Shown piece after piece: positions 26,866 through 36,424 of a stretch of DNA of 64,000 bases (the first letter of the stretch is position 1; each line of letters starts with the position of its first letter). A program made the translations under genes and the position numbers. Source of the stretch: Elusimicrobiota bacterium (GTDB lineage Bacteria; Elusimicrobiota; Elusimicrobia; Elusimicrobiales; UBA9959); assembly GCA_009773155.1 (NCBI GenBank), contig WOVA01000004.1, positions 38,902 to 102,901 of the forward strand. The letters run 5' to 3'. Under the pieces are notes generated by a model. It worked only from the letters and a program-made list of their open reading frames with translations. It was not told the DNA's origin and made no database searches.

Positions 26866-27636
26866 TCAGCTCCCTTCCTTCGGCTCCCCGTCCTCTCCAT
26901 CGGCGGCGGTAACGGCCTCGGAAAGCTCCGGCTCCGGGGCGGGCTCGCCGGCGGGCGGAACGGGGACACCATGCCGCATGGTGTCCCCCGCCGATACGGG
27001 AGAGTCAAACTCGGCCCCCTCGTCGGTCTCGTCGGGCTTCTCGGCCGGCAGCGGGAAATCACCGCCCAGCGGCAGCGGCGGCTGGACGTCGGCGTCGGCC
27101 GGCACTTCCTTGGGATCGGCCACTATGCTTTCCAGCTTCGGCAGGGCGTCCAGCGACGACAGGCCGAACTGGCGCAGGAACTCGTCGGTGGTGCCGTAGA
27201 GCAGCGGACGGCCCACGGTCTCCTTGCGGCCGACGACGGTGACCAGCTTGCGCTCTATCAGCGTCTCCAGGGGGCCGATGACCTCCACGCCGCGCACGGC
27301 TTCCACCTCGGCCCGTGTCAGCGGCTGCTTGTAGGCGATGATGGTGAGCGTCTCCAGCGCGGCGGCCGACAGGCGCACGGTCATGCGGCTGTGATAAAGT
27401 TTTCGCACCCAGAAGCCCAGGTCCGGGTCGGTGCCCAGTTGAAAGCCGCCGGCCACCTCCATCACGCGCAGGGCCCGGCCCTCGCGGACATAATCCTCGC
27501 GCAGGGCCTCCAGGGCCGCCGCCACGCGGGTCTCGTCCTTCACCTCGCAGACCTGCGCCAGGCGCTCGACGGGCAGCGGGTGGTCGGTTATGAAAAGCAG
27601 GGTCTCTATGACTTTCTTGAGCTGGGTATCTTCCAT
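26866..27636 (-). CDS. scpB: Segregation and condensation protein B
   Basis: ALETLTIIAYKQPLTRAEVEAVRGVEVIGPLETLIERKLVTVVGRKETVGRPLLYGTTDEFLRQFGLSSLDALP. Tail carries family A repeat. Confidence 0.95.
   Translation of the reverse strand: MEDTQLKKVIETLLFITDHPLPVERLAQVCEVKDETRVAAALEALREDYVREGRALRVMEVAGGFQLGTDPDLGFWVRKLYHSRMTVRLSAAALETLTIIAYKQPLTRAEVEAVRGVEVIGPLETLIERKLVTVVGRKETVGRPLLYGTTDEFLRQFGLSSLDALPKLESIVADPKEVPADADVQPPLPLGGDFPLPAEKPDETDEGAEFDSPVSAGDTMRHGVPVPPAGEPAPEPELSEAVTAADGEDGEPKEGS
26962..26996. repeat. Family A intragenic palindrome in scpB
   Basis: GGGGACACCAT-GCCGC-ATGGTGTCCCC then CCGCCGATACGG tail shared with the 15.5-15.7 kb copies. Confidence 0.9.
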
Positions 27637-27643
27637 AAATTCC

Positions 27644-28396
27644 TCACTCCCGGGCCGGGGATTCCGGCGCGGGCGGCGCGGCGGCCGCGGGGGCCGGCTC
27701 GGGCCGCAGGTAGATTCGCACCTCGCCGCAGGAGTCGTCCTGCCTGGCCATGATCCTGCGCTGCTTGACCAGCTCCAGCAGGGCGAGGAAGCAGGTGATC
27801 ACGCCCTGGCGCGCGGTCTCGGTGGCGAAAACGTCGTCGAGCAGTACCCATTCTTTTCTGCTCAGCAGGTCGAGTATCTTGTCGATGCGCGGCTCCATGG
27901 GATAGGTCTCGCCCTCTACGGAAACGGCGTCGGGCAGCCGCGCGAAGGCGCGCCTGACCGCCTCGACGAAAGCGAAGATCTCCAGGTCCAGGAATTTCTC
28001 CTCGTTGGAGAAGACCGGGGAGCCGCGGTAGAAGACGTCCTTGTAGCTGGAGAAGCGCTCTTCGAGCGACTTGGAAGCGCCCTTGTAGCGCTGGTACTCC
28101 TCGATCATGTTGACCAGCTTGCCGCGCGGGTCCGGGCCCTTCTCGCCGGTCTCGCTGTCCACCTGCGACGGCAGCAGGACCTTGGCCTTTATCTGCATCA
28201 GCGTGGAGGCCATGACCAGGAACTCGCCGGCTATCTCCAGATTGAGGTTTTTCATTATGTCGAGGTAAGTCAGATACTCGCTGGTTATCTGCGAGATCGG
28301 GATGTCGTAGATGTCGAGGTTGTTCTTCCTGATAAGGTGTATCAGGAGGTCTATCGGCCCCTCGAAGATGTCGAGATGTATGTCGAGCTCTTTCAT
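27644..28396 (-). CDS. scpA: Segregation and condensation protein A
   Basis: MKELDIHLDIFEGPIDLLIHLIRKNNLDIYDIPISQITSEYLTYLD. Confidence 0.95.
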   Translation of the reverse strand: MKELDIHLDIFEGPIDLLIHLIRKNNLDIYDIPISQITSEYLTYLDIMKNLNLEIAGEFLVMASTLMQIKAKVLLPSQVDSETGEKGPDPRGKLVNMIEEYQRYKGASKSLEERFSSYKDVFYRGSPVFSNEEKFLDLEIFAFVEAVRRAFARLPDAVSVEGETYPMEPRIDKILDLLSRKEWVLLDDVFATETARQGVITCFLALLELVKQRRIMARQDDSCGEVRIYLRPEPAPAAAAPPAPESPARE

Positions 28397-29487
28397 CGTA
28401 TCCTTAAAGCGGAGTTCACGGCGGACATCAGCTCCGCGGCGGCGGCCCGGGCTTTCTCCGCGCCGGCGGCCAGGATCCTGTCGGCCAGGCCGGGGTCCTT
28501 CTCGAAAGGCTCGCGGCGCGCCTTGAAATCGGCGAGGCCGGGCGACATAAGCTCGAACAGCTGTTTCTTGCAGGCGCCGCAGCCTGTCTTACCCGAGCGG
28601 CATTCTTCCTCGCGCGTCTTCCAGTCCGGGTTGTAGAGCCTGTGGAAGGCGCAGACCACGCAGCCTTCGGGATGGCCCGGGTCGTCGGCCTTGATCTTTT
28701 TCGGGTCGGTGAACATCTTCTTTATTTTGGCCTCGGCCGACTTGAGGTCCTCGCCCAGCTCTATCGCGTTGCCGTAGGACTTGGACATCTTGCGGCCGTC
28801 GAGGCCGGGCACCAGCGGGGAACTGGTCAGCAGAGGCTCGGGCTCGACCAGCAGCGGCTTGCCGGCGGCACGGTTGAACCGGCGCACTATCTCGCGGCTG
28901 AGCTCCAGGTGCGGCAGCTGGTCCTTGCCGACGGGAACAAGGTCCGCCCCGTAGAGGGCGATATCGGCGGCCTGCAGTACCGGGTAGCCCAGGAAGCCGT
29001 AGGTGGCCATGTCGGAATGGAGGGCGGTCTCCTCCGCCTCGTGGCCGTGCGCCTCCGCGAGCGCCCTGGTCACGCCCTCGGCCTTCCGCATCTTGTCTTC
29101 CTGGCCTTTGTACCTGGCCTTGTAAAGCTCAAGCAGCTGTTCCTTGAAAGTGGGATTGCGCAGCAGCCAGCTGATGGGCGTCATCATGCCCATCAGCAGC
29201 GCCAGCTCGGCGTGCTCTTTCACGTCGGACTGCCTGAAAATGACGCAGCGCTCCGGGTCCAGGCCGGCGGTCAGCCAGTCCACCACCAGCAGGCGGGTAT
29301 TGTCGCGCAAGCCGACGGTATCTTCGGCCGTCGTCAGCGCGTGCCAGTCGGCGATAAAGAAAAAACAGCGGTACTTGTCCTGCAGCTCCACCCAGTTGCG
29401 CAGCGCGCCCCAGTAATTGCCCAGGTGCAGGCGGCCCGTGGGGCGCATCCCGGAAACGACGGTCTTTACCGCTTTTTTCTCTTCCAT
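28393..29487 (-). CDS. trpS: Tryptophanyl-tRNA synthetase
   Basis: SGMRPTGRLHLGNYWGALRNWVELQ...PGLDGRKMSKSYGNAIEL. Confidence 0.95.
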   Translation of the reverse strand: MEEKKAVKTVVSGMRPTGRLHLGNYWGALRNWVELQDKYRCFFFIADWHALTTAEDTVGLRDNTRLLVVDWLTAGLDPERCVIFRQSDVKEHAELALLMGMMTPISWLLRNPTFKEQLLELYKARYKGQEDKMRKAEGVTRALAEAHGHEAEETALHSDMATYGFLGYPVLQAADIALYGADLVPVGKDQLPHLELSREIVRRFNRAAGKPLLVEPEPLLTSSPLVPGLDGRKMSKSYGNAIELGEDLKSAEAKIKKMFTDPKKIKADDPGHPEGCVVCAFHRLYNPDWKTREEECRSGKTGCGACKKQLFELMSPGLADFKARREPFEKDPGLADRILAAGAEKARAAAAELMSAVNSALRIR

Positions 29488-29495
29488 AAATTCTC

Positions 29496-30140
29496 TTAGA
29501 TCACCGGCAGGCCCACGGCGGCCAGCAGGGTCAGCGCGTAATAGATGGGCGGCAGGATAAGGTACTTAAGGACGCCCGTCAGTATCAGCCCGAAGATTAT
29601 ATAAATTCCGTAGGGCACGTGTTTCTCGTACGTTCTCAACAGAGGGCCGTCGGGCAGGCGGTTCAGCAGGATCTGGCCGCCGTCGAGCGGGTAAACAGGA
29701 ATGAGGTTCAGGAAAGCCAGCGCGAGGTTGATGATGACGGCGAAACGCAGACCCATCATCAGGGTGGAGGCCAGGCCTGGCCCGATGAGCGGCACGGCCA
29801 GCGCCGCGGCCTTGTAGAGCAGCGCGGACAGGACAGCCAGAAAAAGATTGGAGAGCGGTCCGCTGAAAGCGACCCATGACATATCGGCGCGCGGGCTGTC
29901 CAGCCTCAGCGGGTTGACCGGCACCGGCCGGGCCCAGCCGAACATGGGCATACCCGACAGGACGCAGATGGCCGGCATCAGTATGGTGCCGAAAGGGTCT
30001 ATGTGGGGGATGGGGTTGAAAGTCAGGCGGCCCATGAGGTAAGCCGTATCGTCCCCGCGCTTGTAGGCCATGTAGCCATGGGCGTACTCATGGAAGATCA
30101 CCGAAAAAAGCAGTATTGGTATCTGTAGAAGCCACTCCAT
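29496..30140 (-). CDS. Site-2 protease (M50) family membrane metalloprotease
   Basis: ILLFSVIFHEYAHGYMAYKRGD (HExxH) and NLIPVYPLDGGQIL. Confidence 0.92.
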   Translation of the reverse strand: MEWLLQIPILLFSVIFHEYAHGYMAYKRGDDTAYLMGRLTFNPIPHIDPFGTILMPAICVLSGMPMFGWARPVPVNPLRLDSPRADMSWVAFSGPLSNLFLAVLSALLYKAAALAVPLIGPGLASTLMMGLRFAVIINLALAFLNLIPVYPLDGGQILLNRLPDGPLLRTYEKHVPYGIYIIFGLILTGVLKYLILPPIYYALTLLAAVGLPVI

Positions 30141-30202
30141 CAGACTTTAATTATATTATTATATGAGGCGCCGTGGAAGCGGGCTTTTTTTCCGCGTTTT
30201 TG

Positions 30203-30208
30203 TATAAT
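30203..30208 (+). promoter_or_regulatory. Extended -10 TGTATAAT
   Basis: Consensus TATAAT upstream of GTG 30233. Confidence 0.5.
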
Positions 30209-30232
30209 TATGGATTCAAGGGGGCTTCCGCC

Positions 30233-32074
30233 GTGAACGAAGAAACCAAGATACTCTGGATAGATTTCCTCAAGGGCCTGACCCGCTCGCTGGTACAGGT
30301 CAACCTTTACAAGAGCGACCACCCGCAGGTGGTGGAAGCCATGGACCAGACCCTCTCCGCCCTGGCCTCCGTGGCGGCTGCCGGCGAGATCAACCTCACG
30401 CTCGACGGCGGCAAGCTGCTGGCCGACGGCGCCGAGTTCCTCCCCGCCGATAAAGTCCCCAACTCCATAAAGAACGTCTTCGCCCGGTTCCAGGCGCAGA
30501 CCGTCACTTTCAAGTCGTCCGTGACCCGGGAAGAGCTGCTGGCCTTCTGCGGCGCCCAGGCGCTCAGGACCGATCCCTACGAGCACCTTAAGGAGAAGGG
30601 GGTCTCCGGGATAATCCCGGCCAAATCGGTCTACGCCAAGGTGGAAGCGGGCGACGGAAAGGCCGCGATAAAGCCCGGGGCCGGGACCCAGGCCGGCGGA
30701 GGCGCCGGCGGCGCAGACGGCGCCGGCGGAGGCGCGGCCGCCTCGCCGGGAGCCCCGGCGGCGGAAGAGCTGGAGCCGGCCGATTTTCCCAGGTCGCTTT
30801 CGCTGATAGCGGCCCGCCTGACCCCGGCCGCGGCGGAGCAGAAGCGCATAGTGGACGCGCTGATGAAGAAGTTCCTGCATGAAGTGGACGAACGGGTCAA
30901 CAAGGCGCTGGAAGAAACGAAGAAGGAGAAGCGCCGCATAGAGAACGATATCAGCCGCACCGAGGCGGTCGTCTCCTCCCTGGCCGAAGGCGTGGTGGTG
31001 GTGGACGCGGAAGGCAAGATCCTGATGATGAACCCGCAGGCCGAAGCCCTGTCGGGAAAACGTCTGGGAGAGCTGGCCGGAAAGAAGCTGCTGGATGTCG
31101 CCGCTCTGGAGAACCAGGTGCTCTCGCTGGCCAGCGAGATAAAGTCGGAAAACCAGAAAGATATCGACAAGAACGTGGCCACGGCCGGGAACAAGGGCCT
31201 GGCGGAGACGATAAAGAAGTCCACCGCCATAGTACAGAACCAGGACGGCCGCATAGTCGGCGCGGTCTCCATCCCGACCGACGCCGCCAGGCTCAAGGAA
31301 ATAGATAAGCTTCAGACCGATTTTGTGGCCAATATGACCCACGAGCTGCGCTCACCGCTGACCTCGATAAAAGCCGCGCTGGACATGATGCGCAAAGAGG
31401 GAGCCTCGCCGGAATCGAAGAGCGTGCTCAACACGGCCATACGCAACGCCGAGCGTCTCAACTCCATCATTACCGATATACTGGACTTCTCCAAGCTGCA
31501 GTCGGGCAAGCTGGTCTTCCGTCAGACGCGCACGGACCCCGCGGCCATAGCCCGCGAGGCGGCCGACTCGATGAAGGCCTGGGCGCAGTCCAAGGGCATA
31601 ACGCTGGACCTGCGGGCCGAGCCGGAACTGCCGGCCGTCTACGCCGACCCCGGCCGCACCACGCAGGTCCTCATCAACCTGCTCTCCAACGCCATAAAGT
31701 TCACGCCTAACAGGGGCCGCATAGAGATAAGCGTGGACGCGGGAAAGGAAGCGCTGTCCGGTCACGTCTTTTTCTCGGTAAAGGACAGCGGTCCCGGGAT
31801 AAAGAAAGAGGACCAGGAGAAGATCTTCGAGAAGTTCGTCCAGATAGCCTCCGGCGAGAAGGTCGGCGGCACCGGGCTCGGCCTGGCCATCACCAAGGCC
31901 ATGACCGTCCTGCAGGGCGGCAAACTCACGCTGGACAGCGAGCCCGGCAAGGGCGCCACTTTCAGGGCGGCCATGCCGGTGTACAGGGGCCAGGGCGAGG
32001 CCCAGGACGCCGCGGAGGCCGCGCCCGCCCCGGAGCCCGAAAAGTCCTGGTGGCGGAAACTGCTGGGGATCTAA
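30233..32074 (+). CDS. PAS-domain sensor histidine kinase
   Basis: 'FVANMTHELRSPLTSIKAALDMM' H-box, N box 'QVLINLLSNAIKFTP', G boxes. Start moved to GTG 30233 because the likely promoter lies at 30203-30208. Confidence 0.88.
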   Translation: MNEETKILWIDFLKGLTRSLVQVNLYKSDHPQVVEAMDQTLSALASVAAAGEINLTLDGGKLLADGAEFLPADKVPNSIKNVFARFQAQTVTFKSSVTREELLAFCGAQALRTDPYEHLKEKGVSGIIPAKSVYAKVEAGDGKAAIKPGAGTQAGGGAGGADGAGGGAAASPGAPAAEELEPADFPRSLSLIAARLTPAAAEQKRIVDALMKKFLHEVDERVNKALEETKKEKRRIENDISRTEAVVSSLAEGVVVVDAEGKILMMNPQAEALSGKRLGELAGKKLLDVAALENQVLSLASEIKSENQKDIDKNVATAGNKGLAETIKKSTAIVQNQDGRIVGAVSIPTDAARLKEIDKLQTDFVANMTHELRSPLTSIKAALDMMRKEGASPESKSVLNTAIRNAERLNSIITDILDFSKLQSGKLVFRQTRTDPAAIAREAADSMKAWAQSKGITLDLRAEPELPAVYADPGRTTQVLINLLSNAIKFTPNRGRIEISVDAGKEALSGHVFFSVKDSGPGIKKEDQEKIFEKFVQIASGEKVGGTGLGLAITKAMTVLQGGKLTLDSEPGKGATFRAAMPVYRGQGEAQDAAEAAPAPEPEKSWWRKLLGI

Positions 32075-32138
32075 AGCGGCCCGCTGATTTTTATTTTTGG
32101 CCCGGAAACTGGTAAAATATCCCTTAGTTCTTTCAATT

Positions 32139-32213
32139 GCGCCCGTATCTCAACGGATAGAGTCCCGCCCTGCGAAGGCGGTTATACTGGTTCGATTCCA
32201 GTCGGGCGCACCA
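32139..32213 (+). tRNA. tRNA-Arg (anticodon GCG)
   Basis: GCGCCCG acceptor pairs CGGGCGC; anticodon arm CCGCC-CTGCGAA-GGCGG; T-arm ACTGG-TTCGATT-CCAGT; encoded CCA. Confidence 0.95.
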
Positions 32214-32221
32214 GATTTTTT

Positions 32222-32416
32222 ATGTCAGAACAGAAAGAAACTCCGAAGACGGAAAAGGCCACCGGACGCTACGTCTACGACAAGAAACTGGGAAAGGTCG
32301 TAAAGGTGTCCGACGATATCCCCGGCCTGAAAAAGGGCGGCTCCGGCGGCGAACCCGGCGGGACCTGCCCGATGAAACCGGGCGGCCACACCTGCAACGG
32401 CTGCTGCGGCCATTAA
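32222..32416 (+). CDS. Small hypothetical protein with Cys/His/Gly-rich tail
   Basis: MSEQKETPKTEKATGRYVYDKKLGKVVKVSDDIPGLKKGGSGGEPGGTCPMKPGGHTCNGCCGH, followed by a terminator. Confidence 0.7.
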   Translation: MSEQKETPKTEKATGRYVYDKKLGKVVKVSDDIPGLKKGGSGGEPGGTCPMKPGGHTCNGCCGH

Positions 32417-32425
32417 AAGACGCGG

Positions 32426-32447
32426 CCCCGCGCTGAAAAGCGCGGGG
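32426..32447 (+). terminator. Intrinsic terminator
   Basis: CCCCGCGCT-tgaa-AGCGCGGGG then TTTT. Confidence 0.85.
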
Positions 32448-32466
32448 TTTTCATTTGGGGGACGCC

Positions 32467-33972
32467 ATGGAAAATAAATTCGCGGAACTCCGCAAAAGAT
32501 ACGAGGAGGTCTCCGCTTTGGGTTCGGCCCGCGCCGTGCTGGCCTGGGACCAGCGTGTGACCATGCCGCCCGGCGGCGCTCCCGCGCGCGCCAGGTCCAT
32601 GTCGGCCCTGGCCAGGACCGTCCACTCCAAAGCTACGGCCCCGGAAATAGGCCGCCTTATCGGGGAGACCTGGGACTGGGCGCAGGCCAAGGGGCCCGAT
32701 TCCTTCGAGGCCGCCTACCTGCGGGTCCTTAAAAGGGATTACGACCACGCGACCAAGCTGCCCTCCGAATTCGTGGGAGAGATGTCCGCGGCGGCCTCGG
32801 CCGCCATGGCCGCCTGGGAATCCGCCAAGAAGAACTCCGATTTCCCCTCTTTCGCCCCCCACCTGGAGAAGATGGTGGACATAAACCGGCGGCAGGCGGA
32901 GTACCTGGCGCCGGGCGAGCCCCATTACGACACCCTTCTCGACCTCTACGAGCCGGGCATGCGGCGGGCGGAGCTGGAGCCGCTGCTGACGGAGCTCTCC
33001 GAAGGCATGAAGCCGGTGCTCAGGGCCATAGCCGAAAGGCGCGCCGCGGTCTCCAACGAGATACTCAAGGGCGACTTCGAAGAGGGCGCGCAGCTGGCGC
33101 TGGCCGACGAAATAGTCAAGGCGCTGGGCTTCGACTTCTCGAAAGGCCGCCAGGACCGCTCGGTCCATCCTTTCACCACCGGCTTCTCGCTTTCCGATGT
33201 GCGCATAACCACCTGGACCATGCGCGGCTGGCTGCCCGCCTCCATTTACGCGTCGATGCATGAATGCGGCCACGCCCTCTACGGTATGGGCGCGCCGGCC
33301 GAATTCGAGCTGACGCCGCTGGCCGGCGGGGCCGGGCTGGGCGTGCACGAATCGCAGTCCCGCTTCTGGGAGAATTTCGTCGGCCGCAGCCGGCCTTTCT
33401 GCGAGTGGCTCCTGCCCGGGCTGCGCCGCCATTTCCCCGGCAAATTCGACCGGGTCTCTCCGGAACAGTTCTACCTGGCCGTGAACAAGTCGGAGCCCTC
33501 GTTCATCCGCGTGGAGGCGGACGAGGCCACCTACGACATGCACATCGCCCTGCGCTTCCGCCTGGAGACGGCCCTGCTCGACGGCGCGCTCAAAGTGAAG
33601 GACCTGCCCGGGGCCTGGAACGCGGGCATGAATGAATTGTTCGGCATCACGCCTAAGAACGACGCCGAAGGCGTACTGCAGGACGTGCACTGGTCGCAGG
33701 GGACCATAGGCTATTTTCCCACCTATTCTCTGGGCAATCTGATGGCGGCGCAGCTCGACGAGGCCATGCGGGCGGACATAAAGGACATGGACGGCCTGAT
33801 AGCCCGCGGCGAGTTCGCGCCCCCGCTGGCCTGGCTGCGGGAACGGGTACACCGCCACGGCGCCAGGTATTTCCCCGCCGACCTGCTGCGCAAGGCCATA
33901 GGAAAGGAGAGGGAGACAGCTCCTTTCCTCCGCTACATAAAAACCAAATACTCGGCGATCTACAAGTTCTAG
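32467..33972 (+). CDS. M32 family metallocarboxypeptidase
   Basis: 'SIYASMHECGHALYGMG' HExxH-type site, 'LGVHESQSRFWENFVGRSRPF'. Confidence 0.93.
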   Translation: MENKFAELRKRYEEVSALGSARAVLAWDQRVTMPPGGAPARARSMSALARTVHSKATAPEIGRLIGETWDWAQAKGPDSFEAAYLRVLKRDYDHATKLPSEFVGEMSAAASAAMAAWESAKKNSDFPSFAPHLEKMVDINRRQAEYLAPGEPHYDTLLDLYEPGMRRAELEPLLTELSEGMKPVLRAIAERRAAVSNEILKGDFEEGAQLALADEIVKALGFDFSKGRQDRSVHPFTTGFSLSDVRITTWTMRGWLPASIYASMHECGHALYGMGAPAEFELTPLAGGAGLGVHESQSRFWENFVGRSRPFCEWLLPGLRRHFPGKFDRVSPEQFYLAVNKSEPSFIRVEADEATYDMHIALRFRLETALLDGALKVKDLPGAWNAGMNELFGITPKNDAEGVLQDVHWSQGTIGYFPTYSLGNLMAAQLDEAMRADIKDMDGLIARGEFAPPLAWLRERVHRHGARYFPADLLRKAIGKERETAPFLRYIKTKYSAIYKF

Positions 33973-34608
33973 ATGAAAGACCTGGAAAAGAAGATATTCT
34001 CCCGCCACGATCCCGTCGTGCTGGCCGCGCTGCGGCCCGCCGTCGTGGCCGTGGCCGGCGCCGGCGGCCTGGGCTCCAATATCGCCATGGCGCTGGCCCG
34101 CGCCGGCGTCGGGCGCCTTATAATCGCCGACTTCGACAAGGTGGAGCCGTCCAATCTCAACCGCCAGCAGTACACCGTCGGCCAGATAGGCCGGCGCAAG
34201 GCGCGCGCGCTGCGGGACAACCTGCGCCGCGCGGCGCCTTTCACCGCCGTGACCGCGCACGACATAAAAGTGACTCCGGCCAATGTTAAGAAACTTTTCG
34301 GCGGGGCGGACCTGCTGATAGAAGCCTTTGACCGGGCCGACCAGAAGGCGATGCTGATAAGGGCCTGGCTGTCGCTTTTCCCGGACCGCCCGATGATAGC
34401 GGCTTCCGGCCTGGCCGGTTACGGCCGCAACGCGCGCCTCAAAACGCGCAGGATGGGCGGGCTGTATATCTGCGGCGACGGCTGCACCGAGCCCGCGCCG
34501 GGCCGCAGCCCCATGGCCCCGCGGGTGGCGCTGGTCGCGGCCATGCAGGCGAATTTAGCGGTGGAACTGCTGGTAAAGACGCGAAGGAGGAAGAATGTTC
34601 AAGACTAA
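33973..34608 (+). CDS. ThiF-family adenylyltransferase
   Basis: [53 protein letters not shown]. Confidence 0.9.
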   Translation: MKDLEKKIFSRHDPVVLAALRPAVVAVAGAGGLGSNIAMALARAGVGRLIIADFDKVEPSNLNRQQYTVGQIGRRKARALRDNLRRAAPFTAVTAHDIKVTPANVKKLFGGADLLIEAFDRADQKAMLIRAWLSLFPDRPMIAASGLAGYGRNARLKTRRMGGLYICGDGCTEPAPGRSPMAPRVALVAAMQANLAVELLVKTRRRKNVQD

Positions 34609-34879
34609 CGAATATTTCGACGGGAAAGTGAAGTCAGTGGCCTTTACGGCCCCGGAGGGGCCGGCCACGGTCGGCGTGATGGCGGCGGGCGAGTACGAGT
34701 TCGGCACCGGCAAGAAGGAAATAATGACGGTGGTCAGCGGGAAAATGACCGTAAAACTGCCGGGCGAGACCGGATGGAAGGACCACAGCCGCGGCGAAAT
34801 GTTCACCGTCGCCCCGAATTCCAAGTTCCAGGTCAAGACCGCCGGGGACGCCGCCTATCTCTGCCTCTACGTGGACTGA
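34595..34879 (+). CDS. ppnP: Pyrimidine/purine nucleoside phosphorylase (DUF1255)
   Basis: [57 protein letters not shown]. Confidence 0.9.
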   Translation: MFKTNEYFDGKVKSVAFTAPEGPATVGVMAAGEYEFGTGKKEIMTVVSGKMTVKLPGETGWKDHSRGEMFTVAPNSKFQVKTAGDAAYLCLYVD

Positions 34880-34978
34880 ACGGGCTTTCCTTATAAACCC
34901 GGACACTTCTTGCGCCAAAGCGTGAAGGACCTATAAAAATAGAGATTCCGCCTCTATTTAACATGGTATAATAGAAGT

Positions 34979-36139
34979 ATGCTTAAACGCTCAATCAATC
35001 TCCCCGCAAGTAGAAGTTTTTTTCTTTTTGGTCCGAGACAAACGGGCAAAAGCACGCTTTTGCAGTCGCTTTTTCCACGCGAGACAACGCTCTATTACGA
35101 CCTGCTTCTTTCGGAAGAATATAGGCGTTTGCTGGCGAGACCCTCATTATTCAGAGAAGAGGTTTTATCGCGCGACCGCCGCAAAACCCATGTTGTGGTG
35201 GATGAAATTCAGCGCGTGCCCGAGTTGCTGAACGAAATACACTCCCTGATGGAATCCCCGGGCTGCCCCGTTTTCTGCCTGAGCGGCTCCAGCGCCAGAA
35301 AACTTAAACGCTGTCACGCCAACATGCTGGCCGGCAGGGCCTGGACATACCGTCTTCATCCGTTCACGCATACCGAGCTCGGCGGCCGTTTCTCCCTGCA
35401 GAAGGCGCTGGCTTACGGCACACTGCCGCCCGTTTATTTTGAGGAAGACCGGGAAGCCGCCAGCAGGACGCTTAAATCTTACGCGGAAACATATCTGAAA
35501 GAAGAAATAGAGGCGGAATCCCTGTTGCGCAGGATTTCGGCCTTCTACCGTTTCCTGCCTCTTGCGGCGGGAGAGAACGGAAATATCATCAATTTTTCCG
35601 CCCTGTCGCGGGAAACCGGCACGTCATACAAGACGGTTCAGGAATACTTTAAAATACTGGAAGACACGCTTGTGGGCTTTCTGTTGCACCCTTATTGCGG
35701 CTCTGAAAGGAAAAGGCTGGCAAAGCGCCCGAAGTTTTATTTTTTTGACACCGGCGTGGCCAGAGCCCTGGCCGGGAAGCTTTCCAACCCCGCGGACCCC
35801 GGCACTCCGGAATACGGCCGGCTTTTTGAGCATTTTGTAGGATTGGAGCTGCTACGCTTTAAAAACTACCTTGAAAAAGACTTCAAGGTGTCTTTCTTCA
35901 GGACTGACCAGGGGGCCGAGGTTGATTTTATTATTGAAAAACCGGATGGGAAAACCTTCGCCGTTGAAGTCAAATCCTCGGCCGATCCCGACCCCGGCAG
36001 TCTGCGCGGCCTGAGGTCATTTGCCGAAACAAAGCCCGATGCCGTTTTATATTGCGCCTCCACCGTTTCAAAAGCCCGGTCAATCGGCGCCGTCCGCCTG
36101 CTCCCCTGGCAGGATTTGTTTGAAAACATCTTCAAATAG
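34979..36139 (+). CDS. AAA ATPase with DUF4143
   Basis: FFLFGPRQTGKSTLLQSLFPRETTLYYDLL...KFYFFDTGVARALAGKL...GRLFEHFVGLELLRF...GAEVDFIIEKPDGKTFAVEVKSS. Confidence 0.92.
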   Translation: MLKRSINLPASRSFFLFGPRQTGKSTLLQSLFPRETTLYYDLLLSEEYRRLLARPSLFREEVLSRDRRKTHVVVDEIQRVPELLNEIHSLMESPGCPVFCLSGSSARKLKRCHANMLAGRAWTYRLHPFTHTELGGRFSLQKALAYGTLPPVYFEEDREAASRTLKSYAETYLKEEIEAESLLRRISAFYRFLPLAAGENGNIINFSALSRETGTSYKTVQEYFKILEDTLVGFLLHPYCGSERKRLAKRPKFYFFDTGVARALAGKLSNPADPGTPEYGRLFEHFVGLELLRFKNYLEKDFKVSFFRTDQGAEVDFIIEKPDGKTFAVEVKSSADPDPGSLRGLRSFAETKPDAVLYCASTVSKARSIGAVRLLPWQDLFENIFK

Positions 36140-36153
36140 CCCCGGCCTCAATA

Positions 36154-36200
36154 AACCGGGCGGCAGATACAGGAGAAATCCCGGCGGTTTCCCCGCCGAA
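36154..36200. repeat. Direct repeat D, left copy
   Basis: AACCGGGCGGCAGATACAGGAGAAATCCCGGCGGTTTCCCCGCCGAA; about 46/49 match to 40865-40913. Confidence 0.88.
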
Positions 36201-36424
36201 TGGTGTGGACGATCAGGGCTTTGGCCGGATTCGCAGTAAGGGCGACCAGGCTCTGTTTGGCGGCAATACAACGCTGAGATGAAAAAGAGGCTGGGCATTC
36301 CACAAAGCAGACCGCTTATGCTGAAACTTCAGCTGCGGCAGAACGGAAGCCGAGGCCAAACGCGGCCTGCAGAACGCGGTGAAACTCTTCCTGGAGGAGA
36401 TCTATTTCCCGCGCGCTACAAAAC

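Noticed and set aside
32455-32470. GGGGGACGCCATGG at the M32 peptidase start, resembling a half family A element
   Set aside because: No matching GGTGTCCCC arm and no conserved tail; probably G-rich ribosome-binding sequence plus start codon.
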